From NCBI GenBank assembly GCA_020161395.1, contig JAIUOE010000007.1, forward strand, positions 124,001-188,000: a stretch of 64,000 nt of DNA, in the 5' to 3' direction. Within the stretch, counting starts at the first letter, position 1; every line of letters begins with the position of its first letter. This DNA is from Bacteroidota bacterium (GTDB lineage: Bacteria; Bacteroidota; Ignavibacteria; Ignavibacteriales; Ignavibacteriaceae). Of the stretch, positions 35,281-43,698 are shown one piece after another. Under the pieces are notes generated by a model. The model was not told the origin of the DNA, ran no database searches, and was given only the letters and a program-made list of their open reading frames with translations. Both the position numbers and the translations under genes were made by a program.

Positions 35281-35292
35281 ATTGTATCAATT

Positions 35293-35547
35293 CTATTTAA
35301 GCGGTTCGATTTTAAATACAGACTCACCACAACTTGCTAATTGCCAATTTGCAAGCAGTTCATCTCTGTGTATTTCAATCCATGCAATAACCAATTTGAG
35401 TTTGTTAGGTGGAATCGATCCGCCAAGTATTTCTCCGTTGGGGATTCCTAACACAACTTCATCACCTTGAAAAGTGACATGAATGTGCGGCATGTGATGT
35501 TGTTTGTTGTCCATGTAATACATCGAAATGATGATTCCGTAAAACAT
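35293..35547 (-). CDS. DUF4160 protein
   Basis: A small protein of the DUF4160 family, recognised by FYGIIISMYYMDNKQHHMPHIH (family form FxGIxIxMYxxDHxPPHFH) and a closing WIEIHRDELLANWQLA. The frame is open up to 35637, but family members begin close to the FYGI motif, so the ATG at 35547 is chosen, giving 84 residues. It is the first gene of a two-gene DUF4160-DUF2442 cassette, usually mobile and suspected to be toxin-antitoxin-like. Confidence 0.82.
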   Translation of the reverse strand: MFYGIIISMYYMDNKQHHMPHIHVTFQGDEVVLGIPNGEILGGSIPPNKLKLVIAWIEIHRDELLANWQLASCGESVFKIEPLK

Positions 35548-35677
35548 TGAAATAATTGCCCAACTAAATTTCTTTCTAAAATTTGCAACATACTCATTCC
35601 GAAATTTAAAAAAGAAATCTATTATAAAAAAGAGCATGTTAAGTCGGGAGATTCCTTTAGCAAAACATGGCTGAATT

Positions 35678-38600
35678 TCACTTCCAATAGATCAATTCCA
35701 CTTTTGCGGGAAGGGACTTAATTACCACTTCACCATCGAGGCCGGGTTCGATGTGTTTATCGTTCAGTTCGATTCTTTCTTTCCGGAATTTCGGAGGAAT
35801 CACATATCTGATGCCCCCTTCGGGAATTTTGATGTCACCTGTAATATTTATTGTGGCTTCAAGTCCTTTTTTTACAATTTCAAAGTTTAATTCCCCGTAA
35901 TAGGTGGGGAGATTTTCAAATCTAAAACCCTCTTCAAATTCATACCAGGCGTTCGGGAAACCGGGAGCAACAAGAAGTGAGTTATCAGATTCTCTTTCGT
36001 GGACTACCATTGCCCTGATTGCATTGATAAAATCTGAACCGCACCAGGTGTGTGGCATATCTCCGACGAATCTGGCATATCTGTAATCATTCGTAACCAC
36101 TTCAGCCCAGTGATTCCAGCCCTGTGGTCTTTGATCTTTCATAAAGAATTGAATCAGTTCCCAAACGATGTCGGTTTGCCCCGAAAAATTAAAAGTGCCG
36201 ATTGTCCTCATCTCATACGGAGTATACTCATTCCACTTTAACTTTCCGTCGCGCCTGTCTGTGAAAAATTTGTAGTATTTCTTGAAGGTGTTATCGAGAT
36301 ACGGTTGTGGCAGGTTGTGGATTTCCCCTCCCGGATAGACGGCGATGGTAGTGGAAGTTGCATCGAAGTCACCTTTTTCGGCACATCCGGGGATGTAATC
36401 AATACCCGTTCTTTTGATGGCAAGCTTTATTGAATTGTAGAGATTTGTCTCGAAAGAGTCTCTTGTAGCTGACCAGGAAGCGGCGAGGTCGTTCCTTCCA
36501 ATCAGTATTGCCATCGTGACTGCGTCTTTAAGTCCAAGAAGTATGAAGAAGTTATCCCAGTATGAATGCATTGGTTTATCGGAGTAGCCTTCGTGACTGA
36601 TCGATTCAGGAACCAGTCCGTACAGCGACCTGATTGAGTCGTTCGGATTGTTTTTGAAGTGATCCGTACTTCTTTGGGCTATCATGTGACGGATGAAACC
36701 AACCGCATTTTCAACCTTAGGGAAGAGGTTTTTTATAAAATCCTTGTCGCCTGTGTACCTGTAATATTGATAGATCAGATAAATAAATTCGCCGTTACTG
36801 TCGTTCTCGGGTACAGGGTCAGGACCTCTTTTATCTACTACGCAGGGTACCATTCCGTTGGGATAGAGATATTTTGAATACCACTCGGCGAACTGTTTAA
36901 CTTCCATCTTTAATCCCATCCTCAGAAGTGCAGCCGAAGTCAGGGCTCCGTCCCTTATCCATGATCTTTCGTATGAGCGGGAACCGGGCTGGATACCGAC
37001 ATTATCCCGGTTAATAAGGATGTAGCCGATGTTGGTTTTAACTGTGTTGAAAACAGTTTCAAGCTCTTTCGGAACCTTCCATGAGATATGTCCGAGTTTC
37101 TTTTGCCAGAATTCCTTTGTATTCAAAAACTCGGTTTTGAAGATGTCATTTTTTGAAGAGAGTTTAACCAGAGTTTCAGGACTCGTTTTTTTATACTGAG
37201 GTATGGCGAATGTAAACCGCCGGGTCTCTCCGGGTTTCAGCTTCAGATTAAACGACCAGGCACCTGAACCAAGTCCCGTTTTATCGGTAACTCTTTTTGA
37301 ATCGGGGAGTTTGTTCTCCGAGATGAAGTCCGAAATGTCTCCTTCGTCAAAAGTGAGGGCTCCAAAATTCCCGGTTATGCCCAAAGGAATCACGGCTGTT
37401 TTACCATTCACAAGGGTATATCCCTTTTTCAGGTCAATGGACTCAATTTTGGCGGTACCGCCGTAGAAATTAAGGTCCTGCCATGGAGGATTAACCTGAA
37501 AAGGTCGAAGTGCGAGGAAGAATGAGCCGCTGATTTCCTTCCCGGTTTTGTTTGTTACTGAATATTCAGAGTAGAGTACAGAATTTTCAACCTCACCCGA
37601 GGCAAAGGAAGTTATTTTCAAATCAAAATTATCTCCCTCCCAGATCACCGAAGGAACCGGTATATAGTTATCCACGAGCGAATGGGAAATTTTGACATCA
37701 TACCATGAATAGAATTTGCCATCGAGGTAAAGGAACGGCTCCACTGAGAAAGCCTGTTTATCGGTCTCGAGCATTCCGTCTTCGCTGAGGAGTCCCTCCT
37801 TCACATCTCCCGAGACACCTGTAACGGTGAAGTAATTTTGTTGTTTCAGGGTATACCGCGGGAACCGGCCCTTTGGACTTGATGCAGCGATCGAGTAGTA
37901 AAGATTATTGTTGTTGTCAGCAAAGCTCAGGTCTTTAAATTCCACCTCTTTCAGATATGATTCATATTTCTTCTTGTTATCCACAACAATTTTGATGTAC
38001 CTGTATTGGGCTTCGGGAGTTACAATGTATGTTCTGCCCCCTTTCCCTTTGTTTTTGGAAAGTGTATTCCACTGTTTAAGGTCGTTTGATGCCAGAATCG
38101 AGAAACCGTGCGGATACATTTCCTTGTCCCACTCGAGCACGATACCGCCGAACTCCTTCTGTACAGTCAGGTCGATATCGATGGTGAACTCCTTAATTTT
38201 GGTACCCCCACTAAGTCCCGTCTCCTGTTTTCCGTCAAAAAGGGAATTGGGCACATCCTCTTCACCGTAGAAATTATTTGTAACCGCGGGGGGAAGTGTC
38301 GGCACGGTTGGCGGATCCAGTTTTTCAATTTTCAGTTCGTCGATATAAACAGACCCCTTTCCACCGTTTATTGATGCAACAATCAGCTCTATTCGTCCGA
38401 GTTTTTTAATGTCTCCTCCTCCCTGCGGACCCCATGCAAAACCGAGATTCCGTTTTCGCACGGTGATTTTAGTCCATTCAGAGGGGAAGTCGAACCCTTT
38501 TCTGTTCACCCACCATACATTATCGCCCGAAGGATCAACCAGTTTGAACTCAAAATTGTTTGGGGGAAGACCTTTTGCCTTCACAAAAAAGGTTATCTGG

Positions 38601-38857
38601 TAGTTATCTGGGAGGTCGAGGGATAAGAGGTCATAGATTCCACCGTATCCGCTTCCGAATTTAAAATCGATATCAAATCTGACACATTTACCTGTGAAGC
38701 CCTTGTCAGATTGTTTATTTACCGAAACACCCTCGGATGAGTTGATTTTCCATGCAGCCACGGATTCAAATTTTTCTTCAAAAAGTATCTGCCCATGAAC
38801 TTGCAGAGCCAGAAGGACAGTAAACAGAGCAGATGTCACCAAAATTTTAATTTTCAT
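35678..38857 (-). CDS. modular six-hairpin glycosidase with two binding modules
   Basis: A secreted protein of about 1059 residues (signal peptide MKIKILVTSALFTVLLALQVHGQ). In order: a jelly-roll module resembling CBM11/CIA30 (about 25-185), a discoidin F5/8-type module (about 210-315), a beta-sandwich (about 320-560) and an (alpha/alpha)6 catalytic domain (about 590-960) with SWIRDGALTSAALLRMGL, NDSNGEFIYLIYQYYRYTG, PHTWCGSDFINAI. The fold is that of GH15/GH63/GH65-type enzymes but I cannot assign a family. There is no T9SS domain, so it is probably periplasmic. The ATG at 38857 starts the signal peptide; one 13 codons earlier is possible. LacI-type operators lie just upstream, linking it to the glucan locus. 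Confidence 0.75.
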   Translation of the reverse strand: MKIKILVTSALFTVLLALQVHGQILFEEKFESVAAWKINSSEGVSVNKQSDKGFTGKCVRFDIDFKFGSGYGGIYDLLSLDLPDNYQITFFVKAKGLPPNNFEFKLVDPSGDNVWWVNRKGFDFPSEWTKITVRKRNLGFAWGPQGGGDIKKLGRIELIVASINGGKGSVYIDELKIEKLDPPTVPTLPPAVTNNFYGEEDVPNSLFDGKQETGLSGGTKIKEFTIDIDLTVQKEFGGIVLEWDKEMYPHGFSILASNDLKQWNTLSKNKGKGGRTYIVTPEAQYRYIKIVVDNKKKYESYLKEVEFKDLSFADNNNNLYYSIAASSPKGRFPRYTLKQQNYFTVTGVSGDVKEGLLSEDGMLETDKQAFSVEPFLYLDGKFYSWYDVKISHSLVDNYIPVPSVIWEGDNFDLKITSFASGEVENSVLYSEYSVTNKTGKEISGSFFLALRPFQVNPPWQDLNFYGGTAKIESIDLKKGYTLVNGKTAVIPLGITGNFGALTFDEGDISDFISENKLPDSKRVTDKTGLGSGAWSFNLKLKPGETRRFTFAIPQYKKTSPETLVKLSSKNDIFKTEFLNTKEFWQKKLGHISWKVPKELETVFNTVKTNIGYILINRDNVGIQPGSRSYERSWIRDGALTSAALLRMGLKMEVKQFAEWYSKYLYPNGMVPCVVDKRGPDPVPENDSNGEFIYLIYQYYRYTGDKDFIKNLFPKVENAVGFIRHMIAQRSTDHFKNNPNDSIRSLYGLVPESISHEGYSDKPMHSYWDNFFILLGLKDAVTMAILIGRNDLAASWSATRDSFETNLYNSIKLAIKRTGIDYIPGCAEKGDFDATSTTIAVYPGGEIHNLPQPYLDNTFKKYYKFFTDRRDGKLKWNEYTPYEMRTIGTFNFSGQTDIVWELIQFFMKDQRPQGWNHWAEVVTNDYRYARFVGDMPHTWCGSDFINAIRAMVVHERESDNSLLVAPGFPNAWYEFEEGFRFENLPTYYGELNFEIVKKGLEATINITGDIKIPEGGIRYVIPPKFRKERIELNDKHIEPGLDGEVVIKSLPAKVELIYWK

Positions 38858-38919
38858 CGGGAGACCTGATAATAAATTGGGGAAAAGAATATTCACTTAT
38901 GTAAATCCCGCCCGGGAAA

Positions 38920-38950
38920 TGTAAAATTTACAAAAATGTAAACATTTACA
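38920..38950. promoter_or_regulatory. double LacI-type operator upstream of the six-hairpin glycosidase
   Basis: TGTAAAATTTACA (38920-38932) and TGTAAACATTTACA (38937-38950) are two palindromes with the same half-sites, 63-94 bases before the leftward gene start. The half-sites match the site in front of the lacI gene (49290-49303). Confidence 0.7.
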
Positions 38951-39135
38951 TTTTTACAACGATCAGGCGTAAAAAACCTGACGGGTGGAAAAGTTGGAAA
39001 AATTATCACCAAAAATATAAAAAAAGGGTATTAAAGGAGAAAAATTATCTGAAAAGTTGAAAAAAAAGGAAAAAATATTTTTAAAATGAAAGATTTAACT
39101 TGACATTCTGAAAAATTTGCCGTAATTTAACGGTG

Positions 39136-39149
39136 TGTAACCGTTTACA
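39136..39149. promoter_or_regulatory. LacI-type operator upstream of the CBM9-like gene
   Basis: TGTAACCGTTTACA, a near-palindrome sharing the TGTAA..TTTACA half-sites, lies 34-47 bases before the GTG start at 39183, where it would overlap the promoter. Confidence 0.7.
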
Positions 39150-39182
39150 TTTTTTGATACAAACAAACAAACAGGAGATGCC

Positions 39183-41150
39183 GTGAAAAGCAATATCTAC
39201 AAGCTCTTCGCAGTGATATTTGTACTGGCAGCAGTTCAAACAATCGTTGCACAACCGTATAACGATCCAAGTACCCGCGAGGCATATCTCGCAGCAGGAC
39301 CAATCGTGGTCGATGGCAATATGAATGAAGCAGCATGGAACAGTGTCCAGGAATATCTGGTATTCGGACCAAAACCTGCTACGACAATTCAGATGCAAGG
39401 CGTTACAGCCGGTGTTTATGTAAAAACAGATGTTCCTTATCTTGACACCACATGGACAAAGATGAAATTCCTGAAGGTTGGCATGAAACTGTATATCGGT
39501 TTCTCCAGCGATGACAAATCGGTTTGTAAATTTGGTGACAGTTGGGAAGGTGACGGACTCTTTATGAAGATAAAGACATCCGGTGGTCAGGAAAAAGAGT
39601 ATAAACTCTATTTTAATGACGGAACTGCAAACTCAAACATGGTATTCGAGAATCAGGCTCCCGGTATGGGTGCAGGACTTAAGGGTTCCAACACCATAGT
39701 TAACGATACTACACAAGTTGACAATGGCTACAGTGCTGAACTGCTTATCTATCTTGATTCACTCGGATACAGTGAGAATGTTACTTCAGTTCCTGTAACC
39801 ATAAACATTTTTGATCCAGACGGTTATCATGTTGGAATGACGGCATGGGGACCAAAAGGAACCTTCTACAAGACCTGGTGGGGCAGTGAATGGGGCGGAG
39901 TCTGGAGAGACATCGCATTCTATAACGACCCTGCTTCAATCAATGTTTACCAGTCTGCAAATCCGATAGTTTTGGATGGCCTTTTAACAGAGCCTGACTG
40001 GGCATATCCATCCCAGTATCTCGTTTTTGGACCGAAACCACCGCTCACCGGAACCGGAAGTTCTGTTACCTCGACTGTACTGGTAAAAGGTGTGTATAAG
40101 GATACAACTTGGACACCCCTTAAGGTTCTCAGAATTCAGAACAAACTCTACATCGGCTTCACTTCCAAAGATAAGCAGGTTTGCCGTTTTGGTGACAGTT
40201 GGGAAGGCGACGGTCTTTTCATGAAGATTAAAGATGCCACGAATGCTGACAAGGAATTCAAACTTTATTTCAATGCCGGCGGTGTAAATCCTGACATGGT
40301 ATTTGAAGCACAGGTTGCAAACTCGGGTGCCGGTATCGGAAGAAAAGCAGTCGGAACCCTGGTAAATGACACCACGCAGACAGACAACGGATACTCGGCA
40401 GAAATGATGATCGATCTCGCAGCTCTTGGTTATACATCAGTTCCACAGTCAGTTCAGGTAATGATGAACATTTTCGATCCTGACTTCTACCATAACGGTA
40501 TGGGAGCCTGGGGAGAAAAAGGCACAATGCACAAAACATTCTGGGGCAGTGAATGGGGTCCGGGAATGAGAACCCTTAACCTGACCAACAACACAACACC
40601 CGTTGAGCTTACTTCGTTTACTGCACAGGCAGTAAATGGAAATGTTAACCTTGAGTGGTCAACGGCTTCAGAGAGAAACAATGCCGGATTCCAGATTGAA
40701 AGAAGTGTCGACGGACTCGTTTTCGCAGCAGTCGGATTTGTAAATGGCAAAGGAACTTCAACTGATGTAAACCGTTACTCTTTTGTTGACAGAGAAGTTT
40801 CAGGTAAACTCTTCTACAGACTGAAACAAATCGATTTCAACGGTGAATTTGGTTATTCTGATGTAATTGAACTCGGCTCGATAGTAGCTGATTTCGCTTT
40901 GGATCAGAATTATCCTAACCCGTTCAATCCTTCAACAACCATTTCTTTTGCAATTCCTGCCAAATCATTTGTAACCTTGAAAGTTTACAATGTGCTCGGA
41001 AAAGAAGTTGCAAATCTTGTAAATGGAGAATTTGAATCGGGCAGACATTCAGTGGATTTCAACGCAAGTGACCTCGCAAGCGGTGTATATTATTATACCG
41101 TGAGTGCAGGCAGCTACACTTCCACCAAAAAAATGATCCTGATGAAGTAA
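39183..41150 (+). CDS. tandem CBM9-like T9SS-exported binding protein
   Basis: A 655-residue exported protein made of two copies (about 28-245 and 258-475) of a CBM9/DOMON-like sugar-binding sandwich. Each has IVVDGNMNEAAWNS-like or IVLDGLLTEPDW starts, YLVFGPKP, FGDSWEGDGLFMKIK and WGSEWG. A linker domain (TSFTAQAVNGNVNLEWSTASE) and a T9SS sorting domain (NYPNPFNPSTTISF, ending KKMILMK) follow. There is no catalytic motif. It is likely a surface glycan-binding protein, filling the place SusD-type proteins have elsewhere. The start is GTG after AGGAG; a LacI-type operator precedes it. It heads the region with GH94, GH144 and ABC genes. Confidence 0.82.
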   Translation: MKSNIYKLFAVIFVLAAVQTIVAQPYNDPSTREAYLAAGPIVVDGNMNEAAWNSVQEYLVFGPKPATTIQMQGVTAGVYVKTDVPYLDTTWTKMKFLKVGMKLYIGFSSDDKSVCKFGDSWEGDGLFMKIKTSGGQEKEYKLYFNDGTANSNMVFENQAPGMGAGLKGSNTIVNDTTQVDNGYSAELLIYLDSLGYSENVTSVPVTINIFDPDGYHVGMTAWGPKGTFYKTWWGSEWGGVWRDIAFYNDPASINVYQSANPIVLDGLLTEPDWAYPSQYLVFGPKPPLTGTGSSVTSTVLVKGVYKDTTWTPLKVLRIQNKLYIGFTSKDKQVCRFGDSWEGDGLFMKIKDATNADKEFKLYFNAGGVNPDMVFEAQVANSGAGIGRKAVGTLVNDTTQTDNGYSAEMMIDLAALGYTSVPQSVQVMMNIFDPDFYHNGMGAWGEKGTMHKTFWGSEWGPGMRTLNLTNNTTPVELTSFTAQAVNGNVNLEWSTASERNNAGFQIERSVDGLVFAAVGFVNGKGTSTDVNRYSFVDREVSGKLFYRLKQIDFNGEFGYSDVIELGSIVADFALDQNYPNPFNPSTTISFAIPAKSFVTLKVYNVLGKEVANLVNGEFESGRHSVDFNASDLASGVYYYTVSAGSYTSTKKMILMK

Positions 41151-41158
41151 ATTATTCA

Positions 41159-41230
41159 AACCGCAAAGGACGCAGAGAACGCAGAGAATACAACTTTGCG
41201 TACTTTGCGTTCTTAGCGGTTTATTTTTTT
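41159..41230 (+). terminator. long hairpin terminator built of CGCAAAG-type repeats
   Basis: AACCGC (41159-41164) pairs with GCGGTT (41216-41221). The arms between (CGCAAAGGACGCAGAGAACGC and TTTGCGTACTTTGCGTTCTT) extend it as an imperfect stem of about 27 bp, followed by a T run. The ACGCAGAG words recall dispersed intergenic repeats of many bacteria. Confidence 0.65.
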
Positions 41231-41259
41231 CTTATACACAAAAAACATGGAAAGAGACC

Positions 41260-43698
41260 TTGGAAAGATTATTTGAAACCAAATACGGATATTTTACAGA
41301 AGACGGAAGCGAATATGTTATAAAAAGACATGACACCCCAAAGCCATGGGTTAATGTGATCTCGAATGGAGATTACGGTCTGGTTATTTCGCAGACGGGT
41401 GGTGGTTTCAGTTGGCTGACACATTCCGAGTTTAACCGGGTCAACAGATGGCACCAGGACCTGATTCAGGATAACTGGGGCAAATATCTTTATGTAAAAA
41501 ACAATGAGACAGGTGAAGTGTGGAGCCCCACATTTATGCCTGTAAAGACTCCACTCGACAGCTACGAGTGCAGATACGGATTTGGTTATACCGTCTTCAC
41601 TTCGGAGTACAAAGGAATTAAAATTGAGATGACTGTCTTTGTCCCGTTAAACGATACACTCGAGATTTGGAATGTCCGGTTTATAAACAATTCCGGTAAA
41701 AAAGTATCTCTTTCTCTGTTTACTTATTTTGAATGGTGTCTCGGTTCCTCTGCAGATTTCCACAGGGAATTTCACAAGACATTTATTGAAACATATTTTA
41801 ATGCCGCCGGCAACTATATGCACGGCACAAAAAGGCTTTGGGAGATTCCTCTCGGGGACAGGGGACACTGGAATATTGATTACCAGTATCACGGATTTTT
41901 TGGAGTTAATAAAAAAGTAGTCTCTTACGAATCCGAAAAAGAGAATTTTATCGGGCAGTATGGCGATTTGAAAAATCCTGCCGCACTTGATGGCGCACCT
42001 TTGAAATGCCAGACCGGTTCGTGGAATGACCCGATTGCCTGTCTGCAAAACGAAATTGAACTGGAAGCCGGAGCAGAAGATACAGTTATATATCATCTGG
42101 GTCTGGTCAGTGAACTTAATGAAATTGACGCTAAAAGAGGAAAATATGACACTCCCTCCAAAGTGGCTGAAAAGTTGGCTGAAGTAAAGAAGATGTGGGA
42201 GGAAATGCTTTCTCCTCTCGAGATAGATACTCCCGATGTTGCCATGAATTTAATGGTTAACAAATGGTTGAGGTATCAGGCAATTGCCGGAAGACTGTGG
42301 GGAAGAACAGCCTATTATCAGCAGAGTGGTGCATTTGGTTTTAGAGACCAGCTTCAGGATTCACTCGTCTGGTTGCCGATTGATCCTTCGAGGACAGAGG
42401 AACAACTGAAACTTCACGCTGCACATCAGTTTGTTGAGGGGACGGTACTGCACTGGTGGCATCCCATTACAGAAACGGGACTTCCGACCAAAATGGTGGA
42501 TGACCTGCTCTGGTTACCGTTTATTTTATCGATGTATGTGAAGGAGACGGGAAATCTTGATTTCGTAGAGACAAAAGCTGAATACTATGATAATAAAGAG
42601 TTAAAAGAAACGCTTTACGAACATTCCCTTCGAGCAATAGATGTGGTTTTCTCCCGACTGAGCGACAGGGGAATTCCCCTGATTGGTGCAGGTGACTGGA
42701 ATGACGGTCTTAGTGCGGTCGGTCTTGAAATGAAGGGGGAATCAATCTGGATGGCAGAATTCTTCTATTTTGTGCTTCAGGAATTTGGAAAGATTGCAGA
42801 ACAGAAGCAGGATTACAAGACTCTTGCAAAACTGATGCAGGGTGCTGAAAAAATTAAAACAGCATTCAACAAATATGCCTGGGATGGTGAGTACTATTAC
42901 CGGGGAACCAAGGACACAGGTGAAAAATTTGGTTCTGCGGAAAACTCCCAGGGCAAGATATTCCTGAATCCCCAGACATGGGCAGTAATGAGCGATATTG
43001 CTCCCTTCGAGAAGCAGGATGCGGCACTAAAGGCAGTAGAGAAATATTTGCTTAAGAATAACGGTACCTTGCTGCTTCAACCTGCATACAGTGTACCCGA
43101 CAAATATATCGGCTACCTTTCCCGCTATGCACCGGGAAGAAGAGAAAACGGTGGAGTTTACATGCATGCTGCCACTTGGGCTATCTGGGCGTTTGCAAAA
43201 TTTGGGAAACCTGAGGAGGCATACAGAGTCGTTGAGGGAATTTCACCCGTACTGAATGGAATGAATCCCGATCTTTGGAGTGCAGAGCCTTATGTAACCC
43301 CCGGAAACATTGACGGACCTGATTCACCCAACTACGGCAGAGCAGGCTGGACCTGGTATACAGGTTCCGCTTCCTGGTATCAAAAGGTGTTTGTCGACTG
43401 GATCCTCGGTGTTCGCGCTGAAGATGAGGGACTTATCATTGATCCCGTGATTCCCGCAATATGGGATGGTTTCAAGATAAAAAGGCTTTACAGAGGAACC
43501 ACATACAATATCGAAGTCTTCAACCCTGAGCATGTTTCTTTTGGAGTTGCGAAGGTTGAGGTCGATGGAATCGAAGCAGATGACAATATCCTGAAACCCC
43601 GAACTGAGAAGGAAGTATCGGTTAAGGTATATCTCGGGGATGTAGATGGATCGCTGTTGGATTTTGAGTCGAATGGAATCAGCGGATACAAATTCTGA
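41260..43698 (+). CDS. GH94 phosphorylase, probably acting on beta-1,2-oligoglucans
   Basis: An 812-residue cytoplasmic protein of glycoside hydrolase family 94, which splits beta-glucosides with phosphate to give sugar 1-phosphate and save ATP. The N-terminus has KYGYFTEDGSEYVI and TPKPWVNVISNGDYGL; the (alpha/alpha)6 core has GRTAYYQQSGAFGFRDQLQD, HWWHPITETGLPTKMVDDLLW and the likely acid Asp482 in GDWNDGL. These stretches follow the GH94 part of cyclic beta-1,2-glucan synthases and 1,2-beta-oligoglucan phosphorylases more than cellobiose phosphorylase (YESGIGRGMGFRDSNQD there). The start is TTG at 41260; the nearby ATG at 41247 is out of frame. The stop overlaps the next gene, a GH144 protein, by one base. 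Confidence 0.85.
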   Translation: MERLFETKYGYFTEDGSEYVIKRHDTPKPWVNVISNGDYGLVISQTGGGFSWLTHSEFNRVNRWHQDLIQDNWGKYLYVKNNETGEVWSPTFMPVKTPLDSYECRYGFGYTVFTSEYKGIKIEMTVFVPLNDTLEIWNVRFINNSGKKVSLSLFTYFEWCLGSSADFHREFHKTFIETYFNAAGNYMHGTKRLWEIPLGDRGHWNIDYQYHGFFGVNKKVVSYESEKENFIGQYGDLKNPAALDGAPLKCQTGSWNDPIACLQNEIELEAGAEDTVIYHLGLVSELNEIDAKRGKYDTPSKVAEKLAEVKKMWEEMLSPLEIDTPDVAMNLMVNKWLRYQAIAGRLWGRTAYYQQSGAFGFRDQLQDSLVWLPIDPSRTEEQLKLHAAHQFVEGTVLHWWHPITETGLPTKMVDDLLWLPFILSMYVKETGNLDFVETKAEYYDNKELKETLYEHSLRAIDVVFSRLSDRGIPLIGAGDWNDGLSAVGLEMKGESIWMAEFFYFVLQEFGKIAEQKQDYKTLAKLMQGAEKIKTAFNKYAWDGEYYYRGTKDTGEKFGSAENSQGKIFLNPQTWAVMSDIAPFEKQDAALKAVEKYLLKNNGTLLLQPAYSVPDKYIGYLSRYAPGRRENGGVYMHAATWAIWAFAKFGKPEEAYRVVEGISPVLNGMNPDLWSAEPYVTPGNIDGPDSPNYGRAGWTWYTGSASWYQKVFVDWILGVRAEDEGLIIDPVIPAIWDGFKIKRLYRGTTYNIEVFNPEHVSFGVAKVEVDGIEADDNILKPRTEKEVSVKVYLGDVDGSLLDFESNGISGYKF

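Noticed and set aside
41260-43698. Cellobiose phosphorylase
   Set aside because: The core reads QQSGAFGFRDQLQD as in beta-1,2-glucan GH94 enzymes, not the ESGIGRGMGFRDSNQD type of cellobiose phosphorylase; kept as GH94 with inferred substrate.
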